Positions 52,793 to 63,900 are shown, counted from the first letter of the stretch. The stretch is DNA of 64,000 bases from an uncultured Planctomycetaceae bacterium (GCA_937916515.1 CALFSX010000038.1:1-64000); one strand, 5' to 3'. Notes: a model not told the origin generated them from the sequence alone. Numbers and translations: made by a program.

Positions 52793-54697
52793 ATGAAGTT
52801 TAAAGAGTTTAGCGTATTATGTTTGGCCATGATGGTTGCAGTGGCAGCAGGCTGCGGCGATCCATCAGCGTCAAATAGCTCCAATGAAACCAGTAGTGCG
52901 CCAGAGTCTGGAAGCGGCACCGGCGGTGGTGCGCCGGTGGCAATCGAACAGGAAGCTGTCATCGCCATTCCTTCGCCTGGTGAAAGCAACGAAGTGGCTC
53001 CTTCAATCGGAGATCCGTCGGCTGCTCCCAAAGGCATGGAGGCTGTCGAAAGCGTGGCTGTTGCACCTGCCGTTGTTCCCGAAGCGATTACAATTCCGGA
53101 AACGCCTGCCCCGGTAAAGACACCCGCTCCAGTGGCTGAGCCTGCCGCTGCTGCTCCTGCCTCAGTGACGCTTCCAGTGCCTGCCGCTGCTGCAACTGAG
53201 CCCGGGAAGACCGGCGACTGGACCATGTGGGGCGGCAGCCCTGATCGTAACATGGTGAGCGCGGCAACCGGTGTTGATTTGTCGTTTGAAGCTGCGGAAG
53301 ACGCAGCGGAAGGCAAGAATATTGCGTGGACGGCAACTCTGGGATCGCAAACGTATGGAAATCCGATTGTTGCAGAAGGCAAAGTGTTTGTTGGAACTAA
53401 CAACGGTGGTGAATACAGAGAAGCTCATAAAGGTGACCGCGGTTGCCTGGTCTGCTTCAATGAAGCCGATGGGAAGTTTCTGTGGCAGCTGACTCGTGAG
53501 AAGCTGCCTCAAGGCCGAGTAAACGACTGGCCGGAACAGGGGATCTGTTCAACTCCATGCGTTGAAAATGGCCGCCTGTATCTTGCCACCAATCGTTGCG
53601 AATTGATGTGCATTGATATCGAAGGCTTTCACGATGGTGAGAACGATGGCCCCTACAAAGACGAAACCGATTCAGAAGAACTTGATGCAGATATCATCTG
53701 GTCGCTGGATATGATTGAAGATCTGGGCGTGTTCCCTCACAACCTTGCGACCAGTTCACCCGTGATTCACGGCGATCTGATCTTTCTGCTGACATCCAAT
53801 GGTGTTGATGAAGCACATCTGGAAGTTCCCTCCCCTCGCGCTCCGTGTTTTATTGCAGTGAACAAGAACACTGGAGAGCTGGTTTGGGAAGACAATTCAC
53901 CAGCGTTGGATTCCAAAGCCCCTGCTCCGTTCAACAATATTCTTCATGGACAATGGGGTTCGCCAGCACTGGGTGAAGTTGACGGCAAGATGCAGGTCTT
54001 CATGCCAGGTGGCGACGGAGTGCTGTATTCATACGACGCTGCAACTGGTGAACTGGTTTGGTGGTTTGACCTGAATCCAAAAGATTCCACATGGGAATTG
54101 GGCGGTCGCGGAACTCGAAATGCAATTATTTCGACACCAGTTTTTGTTGATAACAGCGTTATCCTGGCCGTTGGACAGGACCCGGAACACGGTGAAGGTG
54201 CCGGACATCTTTACCGAATTGACGCCACAAAGAAGGGCGACGTCAGTCCTCAGATTGCTGGTGACGATGGAGCCTACGCGGACAATTCCAACAGCGGTCA
54301 GATCTGGCACGTTGGTGGAGTTGATGCGGATGGATCAATCACAGGCGAAAAGAACGGTCTGCTGTTTCGCCGAACGATTTCAACAGTGGCTGTGTCTGAT
54401 GGCTTGGTTTACGCTCCAGACTTAAGCGGTTTCCTTCACTGCATTGATCTGAAAACCGGTGAAAAGAAATGGGTGTTCGACACGTTCGCAGCTGTCTGGG
54501 GATCTCCTGTTGTTGTTGATGGAAGAATCCTGATGGGTGACGAAGATGGCGAAATGGTTGTCTTGAAGGCTGGTCCAGTGCTTGAAGAATTGGAAACCAA
54601 AACTTTCAATTCGTCGATCTACAGCACACCGACAATTGCGAACGGTCACATGTATGTGTCTGACCGGTCTCGTTTGTACGCGATCAAGATTCAGTAG
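52793..54697 (+). CDS. PQQ-like beta-propeller lipoprotein
   Basis: A 634-residue envelope lipoprotein: signal [21 protein letters not shown] with Cys21 as the lipid site, then a Pro/Ala-rich linker (to about residue 135) and a propeller opening [19 protein letters not shown]. Blades include [29 protein letters not shown] and [16 protein letters not shown]. The ATG at 52793 has an AAGGAA site. A coding stretch of 45 bases separates it from the first PQQ gene, so they are likely one transcript, ended by the terminator at 54724. The two proteins may be secreted sugar- or alcohol-related enzymes or scaffolds; PQQ binding is not shown. Confidence 0.85.
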   Translation: MKFKEFSVLCLAMMVAVAAGCGDPSASNSSNETSSAPESGSGTGGGAPVAIEQEAVIAIPSPGESNEVAPSIGDPSAAPKGMEAVESVAVAPAVVPEAITIPETPAPVKTPAPVAEPAAAAPASVTLPVPAAAATEPGKTGDWTMWGGSPDRNMVSAATGVDLSFEAAEDAAEGKNIAWTATLGSQTYGNPIVAEGKVFVGTNNGGEYREAHKGDRGCLVCFNEADGKFLWQLTREKLPQGRVNDWPEQGICSTPCVENGRLYLATNRCELMCIDIEGFHDGENDGPYKDETDSEELDADIIWSLDMIEDLGVFPHNLATSSPVIHGDLIFLLTSNGVDEAHLEVPSPRAPCFIAVNKNTGELVWEDNSPALDSKAPAPFNNILHGQWGSPALGEVDGKMQVFMPGGDGVLYSYDAATGELVWWFDLNPKDSTWELGGRGTRNAIISTPVFVDNSVILAVGQDPEHGEGAGHLYRIDATKKGDVSPQIAGDDGAYADNSNSGQIWHVGGVDADGSITGEKNGLLFRRTISTVAVSDGLVYAPDLSGFLHCIDLKTGEKKWVFDTFAAVWGSPVVVDGRILMGDEDGEMVVLKAGPVLEELETKTFNSSIYSTPTIANGHMYVSDRSRLYAIKIQ

Positions 54698-54723
54698 TAT
54701 CGATTACCAGGTCGGAAATTATT

Positions 54724-54759
54724 AGAGCCTGCAAGACAAACGTTTTGCAGGCTCTTTTC
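54724..54759 (+). terminator. Rho-independent terminator of the PQQ gene pair
   Basis: Stem AGAGCCTGCAA (54724-54734) with TTGCAGGCTCT (54745-54755), 11 bp, followed by a short T-run (TTTT). It lies 27 bases after the stop of the second PQQ gene. Confidence 0.8.
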
Positions 54760-54837
54760 GTTGGTCGGTATGTCTTGTGCGGCGTGCTACGTATTTGGGT
54801 CAGACTCAAAAAGATGCAAGCACAGTTTACGGTTCAT

Positions 54838-54920
54838 TCTCGGAGCGGCTCGGCGGCTCGGACGTCCCACGTTTTCACGCCATCCACGCCAGAGGGGCAA
54901 GGGCGAAGCCCTTGTTGGGA
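54838..54920 (+). repeat. Dispersed intergenic repeat, copy D
   Basis: CTCGGAGCGGCTCGGCGGCT, CGGACGTCCCACGTTTTCAC, CATCCACGCCAGAGGGGC, AAGGGCGAAGCCCTTGTTGG. The end hairpin is perfect (CAAGGGC-GAA-GCCCTTG). Confidence 0.8.
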
Positions 54921-54928
54921 CCGAAAGG

Positions 54929-55147
54929 TCAGATTTCAAAGTCAGTGACAGAGTTGTTCTGTCTTTTATCCGGACGATGATTTCCCCGCAGTCGCTTGAA
55001 GACCTGGTGAACGATTACTCCCCAAATGATGGGAAGAAACAGGCACGACAACACGAACCATAGTTTGATTGATGACGGTACTGACGAGCTGTCGCTGGCC
55101 AACAGAAGTTGTTGCGTCAACCTGAATATGATGAAAGTCGTCAGCAT
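54929..55147 (-). CDS. Putative small membrane protein
   Basis: A 72-residue frame with one good membrane helix (LWFVLSCLFLPIIWGVIVHQV), a basic segment after it (FKRLRGNHRPDKRQ), and a mixed N-terminal part starting MLTTFIIFRL. The helix-plus-basic-tail layout suggests a real inner-membrane protein, but no clear ribosome site is seen and no family is recognised. It lies between repeat copy D and the downstream lipoprotein gene, on the same strand as the latter. Confidence 0.4.
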   Translation of the reverse strand: MLTTFIIFRLTQQLLLASDSSSVPSSIKLWFVLSCLFLPIIWGVIVHQVFKRLRGNHRPDKRQNNSVTDFEI

Positions 55148-55313
55148 GATTTTTGCTGGTTCGTGGGCAACTTATCTGACGAAAACGAATCCTGCGTCCT
55201 GGTTGCCGATTTACGGTGAACATCGGTGATTCGTGGCTGGGGAAAATGCGAATCTGACTTTGTATGCTGATTCCCGCGAGCCACAACCGTCCACAACGAT
55301 AGTCAAATTGCTA

Positions 55314-56012
55314 TCAGATGTCGATTCGTTCGATGAACTCAACTCGGTAGACAGGTCGCCCCTGTTGATTTCGTACTGTTTCGTCTACGTAGCCACGTAA
55401 ATCGACAGTGTCCCCTTCAGCAAGACCATTGATTTGTTGTTGAGTCACGTCGATTGGCAAAGTGCCGCCAAACTCATCTCTTGCCGCCAAGCTGTAAGTA
55501 ATCAACCAGCCGCCGGAACGAGAATCATAGTTCAGCACGCCTCGCAGCCAGCGATAGTCCTTGGTGTCGAACCCGTATTCGCTGGCACTGCTGGTGGCGG
55601 ACACAAGTTGGATGTCCGACTCGCCAGCGAATGGTGCCTTATATTGGGCGCTTGGGCCTAATTCGCTATTGAATTGGTTCAGATTGCGATCCGGCGGAAC
55701 CGGAACGCCGCCGGAATCTTCAGACTGGTAGAACGGCTCACGGTTTGGAAGGTTGAAGTCGTCCTGGCTGTTCGGCGGATCACTCTCATAGGTTCCGGTC
55801 GAACCGGAAGGAGCGTATGGCGGTGCATTGCTTTCCGGAATGTACAGAGTTCCTGGAGCCATGCCGTTTCCGATGGTCTGTGGGGGGGAATACATCGGCT
55901 GACCGTATTGGTTGCCGTAGTACGTTCCTGGCCCCATGCAGCCCGAAACCAGAATTGTTCCACAAAGGGCAGCAAATTTAGCTGGCCGAAGCAGTGTGTT
56001 AAGTTTGCACAT
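55314..56012 (-). CDS. Lipoprotein of unknown function
   Basis: A 232-residue lipoprotein: MCKLNTLLRPAKFAALCGTI, then lipobox LVSGC with the Cys at 25. The mature N-terminal half is rich in Pro, Gly, Ser, Tyr and Asn (QTIGNGMAPGTLYIPESN) and likely disordered. The C-terminal half is a small beta-rich domain: YRWLRGVLNYDSRSGGWLITY, GLAEGDTVDLRGYVDE and RPVYRVEFIERIDI. ATG 56012 is preferred, with AGGAAG upstream; a longer start at 56165 has no lipoprotein signal. The final domain may be an OB-like or barrel fold, but nothing firm can be said. Confidence 0.7.
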   Translation of the reverse strand: MCKLNTLLRPAKFAALCGTILVSGCMGPGTYYGNQYGQPMYSPPQTIGNGMAPGTLYIPESNAPPYAPSGSTGTYESDPPNSQDDFNLPNREPFYQSEDSGGVPVPPDRNLNQFNSELGPSAQYKAPFAGESDIQLVSATSSASEYGFDTKDYRWLRGVLNYDSRSGGWLITYSLAARDEFGGTLPIDVTQQQINGLAEGDTVDLRGYVDETVRNQQGRPVYRVEFIERIDI

Positions 56013-57006
56013 AATTTTAGGCTTCCTTAGAAGATGGACGCCATGTCTGGTTGGGGGAACCAGAACTGCACCAGGCTGCCAAACGTAGAAGACGCTTGAA
56101 CTTCTGTTGCAGGTTGGGTGAGTGCCGAGACGAGAAAGACGGGAATTCCTGCCGCAAATGATCATTCTTCAGCAGGATTTGCGGAGACTAGCTCAATTCG
56201 GCAAATCGTGTCTAGAGCTTTCTGCCACTACAGGCGGCGAGCGGCAGCGAATGCCGAAAATATTTTCCGTCATGGGCAATAATTGGACGAATCAACCCGG
56301 TTGTTTGGGGCATTCAAGTCGTTCACGTTTAATTTTCGCACGGCTTTCCAGGTCGGCACTGGCCACCAAAATTCAGACTCTGAGTTCAGCGATATAGTCA
56401 ATTTCGATTGAATCGGGCTTGAAATCGGGGTCATCCACCGTCTGAGGAAAAATCTGGAACATATAGGCGGATATGTCATTCCAACTAAACGGGGAGTTAC
56501 AGCCTGCTTCGCGATGTTAGCGACTTGATCCTTGATTCACTGCTTGTTCGCGGTTCTGTGGATTTGGTGTAGGTGGTGATTGTGTGACTGAATTTGTGAC
56601 ACTACCTCGGATAGTCCACCCAGAACGACGGCGAAAAGTTCACCCTCCGCAAAATCGGTGCGAGTTGTTTGGGGGCGATCCTCGCATGCCGCTGCGAACC
56701 TGGCGACCCGCACAGTCCAGCAGTTGCAGCTGGTCGCCAAGCCCGATATCAAGATATCAAGTTGTTGCTTGAGGTTTTTGATGGCATTGATTCCGAACTC
56801 GGTGGGCTCCGCAGAATTGCCATCTTTGCCTTTGCGAAGCGGACACAAGGCCTGGTACTCCGCCGCAACTTCTTAGTCCTGCCCGCAATGAAACGATGCC
56901 TGCACATACTAAGTCACGCAATGCGCAACCGGTGTCTGAGCATCCGCCAACTTATCCACCGGTTCGGTGCATGTTGTTTTGGGGACACATCAATTCGCAA
57001 CTTGCT
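56013..57006. other. Gene-poor region holding a gene remnant
   Basis: About 990 bases. A gene fragment (56373-56516) is visible on the minus strand. Between 56520 and 57000 the composition becomes more G+C-rich and frames are short and doubtful; it may be decayed sequence next to newly arrived DNA. Confidence 0.5.
56373..56516 (-). pseudogene. Remnant of the 3' end of a gene, 47 codons
   Basis: Between two in-frame stops the minus strand reads WNDISAYMFQIFPQTVDDPD and then FKPDSIEIDYIAELRV. This has the form of the last strands of a jelly-roll carbohydrate-binding domain (W..I.....P.......EIDYI..L.V). There is no start codon or upstream coding, so the rest of the gene seems lost. Confidence 0.45.
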
Positions 57007-58671
57007 TCAATCCTGGCTAATTGCCGGTTGGTTAATGAGCCGATTGTTTTCGACGAGACCTTCATTGCCCGTTAAGGACGCGACCTTGTCGTTTGGTTTT
57101 TTTGAGATCGCAACATTGTTGTAAATGTTCGCCGGAGTGGTGGGGTTCTGAACGACAATCGCGACCCCACCGAAGTTGCTGACAGTGTTGTTTGTCGCCA
57201 GAACAGTCGCCTCGCTGGCTTGCAGTCCGCTTCTCCATCCGTGAATCTTGTTGCCCGTCATCGAAATGTCGGAACCCGGCAGCGCCCAGATCGCAAAGTT
57301 CGGCGGGCCAGTGCGGCGCATCGATGTGCCAGCGAATTCGTTGTTCTCGGCGCGGACCGTGCCCATGACTCGAATTCCAGCGACTCCGCCGCCTCGGATC
57401 ACGTTGTCCGTGAACGTTGCGCTGGATCCCTGAAACACCATCACGATTGGAGGCATGCCTTCTTCGCGTGACAGCTCGTTGCCCATGACGCGGACCGTCC
57501 AACCGGGGTGGATTCCGATCGCCACCAACGCGTTATCGATCACGCGGTTATTCATCACCAGCGAACGACCCGTGTTGCCAGTTTCAAATCCGATTCCCGA
57601 TGCCTTGTTGTGATGACTATGATTGTCGATCACAACCGAATCGGTGTCAGCTTCCAGACCAATGCCCGCTTTTCCGTTTTCATAACACTCGTTGCCAATG
57701 ATCGTAGGCGTCGAATGATGGCGAGCACCGATGCCGGCAAGTTTGTTCCTGAAGCAACGGTTGCCGCGAATCAACGGCGCGGCGCCTTCGTCGGTGCCGA
57801 TGCCCGCCATGTCGTTTTCATAGCAATCGTTGTCTTCAATGATCGGCTTTGTGGTCGCTTCGGTGCGAGTGCCAATGCCTGCGCGGCGGTTCTTGTAGCA
57901 TTGATTGCCGCGAACTATTGGACACGCGCCTTCGCTGATGCCGATGCCCGCGCGAATGTTCTCGTAGCAGACATTATTAAAGACCGATGGGCTGGCGTCT
58001 TCGTGGCCGATGCCTGCATAGAAGTTTTCAAAGCAGATGTTCTGTTCGATAATCGCCGTTGATTTCCTCATCGACGCAATGCCACCGCCCATGTTGCGGT
58101 AACACACGTTGTGATGCACGTGAGGCGAACACGGCTTGCCGTCAACACCCCTGATGCCGATGCCGCTGTATCCGATGTGATGCACAATGTTGTTTCTTAT
58201 CGTGCAGTTCACGCCCGTGGCATCGATCCCCGGATCTCCAGGTGCACCGATCAGTGCGTGGTCCTGATCGTTGCCATGCGTCGCCTGGTGCTTGTTCCAT
58301 TTATCGTCGTCGTAGCGGCCGACATTCGTTATGGTAAATCCGTCGATCGTTGAGCCCGCCGCCATCGTCACGCCCCCGCCCTTGCCTCCATCGCCGCCAC
58401 CATCAATGATCGTCGCCTCAGCACGCCGAAGTCCCCGTTCGCCTTTCGCGTCATCACCTGCGCTTTTCAGAACAACGCCATCGGTCAGAACAATTCGTTC
58501 TTTGTAAGTTCCCGCGGAGACAAGAACCGTGTCCCCCGCAGAAGCCGCGTCGATCGCCGCCTGGATGGTCGCGTGGTCTTGAGGAGTCCGGATCGTATCG
58601 GCAGCGGATATTGAAACGCTATTGGTAACAATCAATGCTGATAGCGCAATGGAACCGGTGAGTATTCGCAT
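57007..58671 (-). CDS. Exported right-handed parallel beta-helix protein (NosD-like)
   Basis: A 554-residue secreted protein: signal MRILTGSIALSALIVTNSVSISAA. The mature protein starts DTIRTPQDHATIQAAIDAASAGDTV, typical of the DUF1565/NosD-like pectin-lyase fold, then many solenoid turns. A regular 23-residue motif, CYEN..AGIG....A.P.I..N, repeats at least six times (VCYRNMGGGIAS, ICFENFYAGIGH, VCYENIRAGIGI, QCYKNRRAGIGT, DCYENDMAGIGT, ECYENGKAGIGL). Cysteines and asparagines stack at fixed places of each coil. Carbohydrate binding or cleavage is usual for this fold, but no catalytic site is evident. Its base composition is richer in G+C than the genes to its left, and the gene remnant lies next to it. 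Confidence 0.85.
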   Translation of the reverse strand: MRILTGSIALSALIVTNSVSISAADTIRTPQDHATIQAAIDAASAGDTVLVSAGTYKERIVLTDGVVLKSAGDDAKGERGLRRAEATIIDGGGDGGKGGGVTMAAGSTIDGFTITNVGRYDDDKWNKHQATHGNDQDHALIGAPGDPGIDATGVNCTIRNNIVHHIGYSGIGIRGVDGKPCSPHVHHNVCYRNMGGGIASMRKSTAIIEQNICFENFYAGIGHEDASPSVFNNVCYENIRAGIGISEGACPIVRGNQCYKNRRAGIGTRTEATTKPIIEDNDCYENDMAGIGTDEGAAPLIRGNRCFRNKLAGIGARHHSTPTIIGNECYENGKAGIGLEADTDSVVIDNHSHHNKASGIGFETGNTGRSLVMNNRVIDNALVAIGIHPGWTVRVMGNELSREEGMPPIVMVFQGSSATFTDNVIRGGGVAGIRVMGTVRAENNEFAGTSMRRTGPPNFAIWALPGSDISMTGNKIHGWRSGLQASEATVLATNNTVSNFGGVAIVVQNPTTPANIYNNVAISKKPNDKVASLTGNEGLVENNRLINQPAISQD

Positions 58672-58906
58672 ATCTGTCTCTCAGGGAATAAAGCGGCGAA
58701 GGCAATCTCCGTCAAGTATAAGCGGTCTCTTGCCTCGATCCCAGGCACAAGGCGGGTGGATGGCCCACCAGGGTTTCTTGTTGTTTCACACTGGTGAAAC
58801 TTTGACGACATCGATTTCAGGATAGTTTCGCTGGCTTGCAACGACTTACGTCGAAAACCGGTATCGTTAAAGTCAGCCTATCTTCAAACAACAAGTTGCC
58901 CTGGAT

Positions 58907-58962
58907 GGCCCACGTTTTCCGCCCCACGTTTTCGCACGTTTTCCGGTCACACGTTTTCCGCC
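58907..58962. repeat. Short tandem array of CACGTTTTCC-type units
   Basis: Four near-copies of (C)CACGTTTTC(C)G in about 55 bases: GGCCCACGTTTTCCGCC, CCACGTTTTCGCACG, TTTTCCGGTCAC, ACGTTTTCCGCC. The same words occur in repeat copy D (CCCACGTTTTCAC), so it may be a rearranged part of that element. Confidence 0.5.
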
Positions 58963-58990
58963 TGAGCGAAGACAATTCGTCGAGGGCGTA

Positions 58991-60925
58991 CTATGGCACT
59001 CTGCCCAGAACGCTTCGAATCTTTCGCACCAACTCCAATGGTGAAAACGGTTTTTGAATGAATGCATGCGAGTTGGTAACCTTACCGTGCTGGAAAACAG
59101 CCTCTTCGGAATAGCCGCTCATAAACAGCACTCGGATGTCTGGTCGCCGTGAGAGAATTGCATCTGCCAATTCCCGGCCCCCCATGTCCGGCATCACGAC
59201 GTCGGAAACAAGCAGGTGGATTGGTCCCTTATGTTCGTCCGCAATAAGAAGCGCTGCGGCAGCGTTAGATGCACTCAGGACGCGATACTCATGGCGTTCA
59301 ATCGCGATCGTGGCAATCCTCTTAACCAGCTCCTCGTCCTCGACCAGGAGGATGGTCTCTGTCCCGCCGATCGGCAACTGAGTCTCCTTACTCTGGGTCG
59401 AGACGGCAGCGGTGGTTGACGGGAACAACAGTTTGAATGTCGTTCCCACCCCAGTTTTGCTTGAGGCGCTCACGTGCCCGCCCGCCTGGTTGACGATCCC
59501 ATGCACGACCGCGAGTCCCAGTCCGGTGCCAACTCCTACTCCTTTGGTTGTAAAGAAGGGTTCGAAGAGGCGGGCCTGAACCTCGTCGGTCATCCCGCAG
59601 CCGGTGTCGCTGACTGCCAACTGGATGAACCGTCCTGCCTTTAAGTCAGGGTAGTTAGCGAGATCCTCTTCCCGAAGCTGGAGATAGTGGGTTTCGATGG
59701 TCAACCGCCCGCCCCCGGGCATTGCATCGCGAGCGTTGACCGCGAGGTTGATCAAGACCTGTTCGAGTTGCCCCTGGTCAGCGGTGATCGTGTCCTTAAC
59801 AGGGGCGAGGACGAGTGCGATTTCGATGTTATCTCCGAGCAGCCGACGAAGCATCTCTGTGGTCTCAGCGACGATTGCATTCAGGTCCAGTGCCTTCGGC
59901 TCGATCATCGATCGCCTGCTGAATGCGAGTAGCTGCCGCGTGAGCCTGGCAGCCCGCTCGCCGGCGTCCTGGATCGTGACCACTGATTCCCATAGTGGAT
60001 CCTTTGTGGTCAGGCCGGAGAGCAGCAAGTTCGCATATCCGTTGATGATCGTCAGCAGGTTGTTGAAGTCGTGCGCAACACCTCCGGCGAGGCGTCCGAT
60101 CGCGTTGATCTTTGACGTTTCCTGGAGCTTCTGACGCAGTCGATCCTGTTCCGCCTCCTGCCGCCGGTGCTCGCTCAAATCCCGAAACACCAAAACCGCA
60201 CCAACGCCCTCGCCGCGGTCGTCTACGATTGGGGCGGCGCAGTCGTCAATCGGCACCTCTCCGCCGTGGCGCGCGATTAGCACAGTATGGTTTGCCAGTC
60301 CTACAACAACACCCTCGCGCAGTACTCGTTCCACCGGGTTCTCGACTGGCGCACGGGTCGATTCGTTGCAGATGCGAAAGACGTCAGCCAGTGGTGATCT
60401 CACGGCTTCGGATGCCGGCCAACCGGTAAGTTGTTCGGCAACCGGGTTGAGGAATGTGACGTTCGCGTGACGGTCGGTTGCAATCACTCCATCGCCGATG
60501 CTCGCCAGGGTGGTCGCGTACCGGCGTTCACTGGCTCGGAGGTCACGCTCCGCCCGGTGCTTGTACAGCCCCATCTCGATCACGGTCCGCAGTTCCCGCT
60601 CCTGAAATGGCTTCAGGAGATAGCCAAACGGTTCGGTCACCTGTGCCCGCTTCAGGGGCTCTTCGTCCGAGTGGGCGGTCAGGTATACGACAGGGATGAA
60701 GTAATCCCTGCGGATCCGGCCAGCCGCCTCGATGCCGTCCATCTCGCCCTGCAGCTGAATGTCCATCATGACCAGGTCGGGACGCAGTTCGTCGGCCAGA
60801 CGCACCGCGTCCAGGCCAGTGGCGACCAGGCCAACAACCTCGTAGCCAAGTGCCTGAAGCCTAAGCTCGAGGTCCTTTGCGACAATCCGCTCGTCTTCGA
60901 CAACGAGAATCCGGCTGGTGACCAT
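58991..60925 (-). CDS. Hybrid histidine kinase: receiver-PAS-kinase-receiver
   Basis: A 644-residue cytoplasmic signalling protein with no membrane helix. Order: receiver domain 1 (1-120; acidic pair E10/D11, phospho-acceptor D55, K105), a PAS domain (about 130-255), a HisKA domain with H285 (GGVAHDFNNLLT), an HATPase domain (NLAVNARDAMPGGG, DTGCGMT, FFTTKGVGVGTGLGLAVV), and a C-terminal receiver (ILLVEDEELV, SDVVMPDMGG, QKPFSP). The HDFNN-type kinase with a C-terminal receiver is a common phosphorelay arrangement. The ATG at 60925 is just downstream of the previous gene's stop (13 bases), with CCTCAGG before it. Its composition is more G+C-rich than the left 55 kb. Confidence 0.9.
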   Translation of the reverse strand: MVTSRILVVEDERIVAKDLELRLQALGYEVVGLVATGLDAVRLADELRPDLVMMDIQLQGEMDGIEAAGRIRRDYFIPVVYLTAHSDEEPLKRAQVTEPFGYLLKPFQERELRTVIEMGLYKHRAERDLRASERRYATTLASIGDGVIATDRHANVTFLNPVAEQLTGWPASEAVRSPLADVFRICNESTRAPVENPVERVLREGVVVGLANHTVLIARHGGEVPIDDCAAPIVDDRGEGVGAVLVFRDLSEHRRQEAEQDRLRQKLQETSKINAIGRLAGGVAHDFNNLLTIINGYANLLLSGLTTKDPLWESVVTIQDAGERAARLTRQLLAFSRRSMIEPKALDLNAIVAETTEMLRRLLGDNIEIALVLAPVKDTITADQGQLEQVLINLAVNARDAMPGGGRLTIETHYLQLREEDLANYPDLKAGRFIQLAVSDTGCGMTDEVQARLFEPFFTTKGVGVGTGLGLAVVHGIVNQAGGHVSASSKTGVGTTFKLLFPSTTAAVSTQSKETQLPIGGTETILLVEDEELVKRIATIAIERHEYRVLSASNAAAALLIADEHKGPIHLLVSDVVMPDMGGRELADAILSRRPDIRVLFMSGYSEEAVFQHGKVTNSHAFIQKPFSPLELVRKIRSVLGRVP

Positions 60926-60938
60926 AACGTACCTGAGG

Positions 60939-63900
60939 TTAAGGAGCGAAAGATAAATCGAACCGCGTTCCCCCGAACCGGTTGAGGGTAAGCTGACCAC
61001 CGAGTTGATCAGCAAGAATATTGACCAGTTGTAGTCCAAGAGTTGGGGTGCTGTCGATGACCAGGTCAGCCGGGAGCCCGACTCCGTCATCGGCAAGGGT
61101 TAGACTCAGGCGCCCATCGGGCTGCATGCGGGCTCGTATGCTGACTGTTCCCGACCGGGTGCCGGGGAAGGCGTACTTGAGTGAGTTAGAGACGATCTCG
61201 TTCATCAAGAGGCCGCAAGGGATCGTCTTTTCGAGCGAAACGGTAACCGACTCCACATCAATTACCAGGCTGACTCGGGCTGAGTCCACCCCGAAGGACC
61301 GGAACAGAAACCCGCACAATTCGCCAATGTAACGGGACAGATCCACACGGGCAAGGTCATCGGACCGATAGAGCGTTTCGTGAACCAGCGCCATCGCCCG
61401 CACCCGGTTTTGGCTTTCGGCAAGAACGTCTGCGGCAGCCGGATGTGTAGTAAGCTGCGCGGCCTGCAGACTCAGCAGACTGGAGATCACCTGCAGGTTA
61501 TTCTTCACCCTGTGATGAATTTCCTTGAGCATCGCCTCTTTTTCTCGAAGTGACAGCCTGATTTGTTCTTCGGCACGCACCCGGTCAGTGATCATCTCGG
61601 TCAGGAAGACCAGCCCGCCAACCGTCCCGGTCACGTTCGTCCAGGGCTGGATCTCCCAGCGGAGGTAATCGACCGTGCCGTCCGCGCGTTCGAACCGGTC
61701 CTGTTCGCACCGTTCCGATGCCCCGGTCAGGCACCGTTGGTGAATCTCCTTCCATTGGTCTGTGACTTCCGGGAATACCTCGTAGTGAGAGCGGCCGATC
61801 AGATTTTGGTCGCCGAGACCGTAGTCGGTCAGCCACCGGCGGCTGTGTGAGATGTATTTCATATCGCGGTCGAACATCGCAACGCCGACCGGGGCGTTTT
61901 CGATGAAGATCCGCAGTCGCTCTTCGCTGGCCCGGAGTGCGGCCTCGGCTTCAAGCCGGTCAGAAATATCGATTCCGAACCCCACGACGCATGGTTCTCC
62001 GCCGAGTGAGACTCGCACCCCGGTGCAAAACAGCGGGAGCTCGCCGCCGTCTTTTCGAAGGGCATGCAATTCCGTGGAGTTTTCACCCAATACAAACACG
62101 TCACGGATGACCGCCGCAATCCGCTCGCGATCCCGCGGCACGATCGTATCGAGGGCAGTGTGATGTGTCATCTCTTCGTCTGACCAGCCGAGCAGAGTGT
62201 CGTAGTTGTGGTTCCACCGGACGTATCGGCCGCTCTGGTCGAACGCGAAGGCGATGCCCGGTAAGCTTCCAAACATAGCCTGGAGAAGGCTTTTCTCCTC
62301 GACGAGAGCTTGTTCAGCAGCTTTTCTTTCGGTGACATCGATTGAGATTCCGGTTAGACACACGGGCAGGCCCGCCGGATCGCTTTCAAGGGTTCCCCAC
62401 TCCTCAAGCCACCGCGTTGTGCCGTCAGGGCGGACCACCCGGTACAGATTTCGGTAATCCGAACCATCGGCCAGACACGCTGCGATTCCGGCATCGAACT
62501 GCTCTCGATCGTCCGGGTGCACCCTTGCCCGCACTGCGGCCACCGACTCAGGGGCATGCAGGTTCATCGGCAGGGCAGGTTCGGTGCTGAAGTACCGGCT
62601 GACAGAGCCGGTCGCTGCGTCCCAAACGAACGCGACGGCAGTGGCTGCCGACAGCGCAATGCGGAGGCGAGCTTCGCTCTCACGGATCGCGTCCTCAGCC
62701 CGCTTCCGTTCGGTAATATCGCGATTGAACCCCATCACGAGCCATTCGCCACCGATCTCGACGGCAGACGCAATGACTTCCAGGGGAAAGGTCGTTCCGT
62801 CTTTGCGGCGGTGGGCCACCTCGAACGTGAGCGATTCGCCGGCCCGAAGCCGACGCATGCGGTCCGGCAGATTGGCGGCGTCGTCGGGCACATCGAGTTC
62901 CTGCATTCGCATGGAAAAAAGTTCTTCCTTCGAGTACCCGTGCATCTTGACCGCGGCCGGGTTCGCAGCCCGGATGCGGCCCGTGAGGTCCATCAGGAAG
63001 ATCGCGTCGCTGCTGGTTTCGATCAGCGTGCGGTACCGCAGCTCGCTCTCCCGCAGCGCCTGTTCGGCCCGCTTTCGCTCGGTGATGTCGGTGATGAATC
63101 CCATGGACCGGTTGCCGGTGAGGCGGACCGCCGCGATCGAGATCTGACGCAACTCACCCGACTTCTGCCTGAGCAACCAGTCGACCTCGATCGCACCGTC
63201 CTGCTTGATGCGGTCGAACGAGGGCCGGGACTCGGCCTTCGCCTCGGGGGTGGTCAGGTCGCCGACGCCCATCCGGAGCAGCTCCTCCCGGTCGTACCCG
63301 GAGATGCGGCACGAGGCCGGGTTGACGTCGACGTAGCGGCCGTTCTCATCCAGTACGACGAGCCCGGTCGGGGCATACTCGATGTACGCCCGGAACCGCT
63401 CCTCGCTCTCCCGCAGAGCCTGCTCGGACCGCTTCTGTTCGGTAATATCCGTGGCGATGTTTGAATAGCCAAAAACCGTGCCGTCGGGATCGCGGAGCAG
63501 GACCACGGTGTTGATGATCGGCACCCGCTTCCCTGTCAGTGTCAACAGGTCGAACTCCCCTGACCAGGTGCCGGTTTCCCGGGTTTGCGTCAAAACGCTC
63601 TCGGCCAGAAACTGGTGGTTCTCCGAGGGGACGAGTTCCCAGAACGCGCGCCGGGTGACATCGTCGCCATCGGGAAATTCGAGGAGCGTGCGGAAAGCCG
63701 GGTTCATGTATGTGAGGGTCCCGTCCAGGCGCGAGATCCCGATGTCCTGGCCCGCGGCTTCGCAAAGGCGATAGAACTGCTCGGCCCGCGCGGATGCGAC
63801 GCTCAGGTCGGCAAGAGCCCGTTCAGCTTCATCTCGTGCCCGGCCAACTGCATCCTCGGCCTGTTTGCGCTCTGTGACATCGAGAACGGCCCCGACGGTT

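Noticed and set aside
56537-56848. A 103-codon minus-strand frame that might be a transposase remnant
   Set aside because: No catalytic motif, no terminal repeats, and no similarity I can name; kept only as unexplained sequence.
58907-58962. CRISPR-like array
   Set aside because: Units are about 11-16 bases with almost no spacer, so it is a short tandem repeat and not a CRISPR array.
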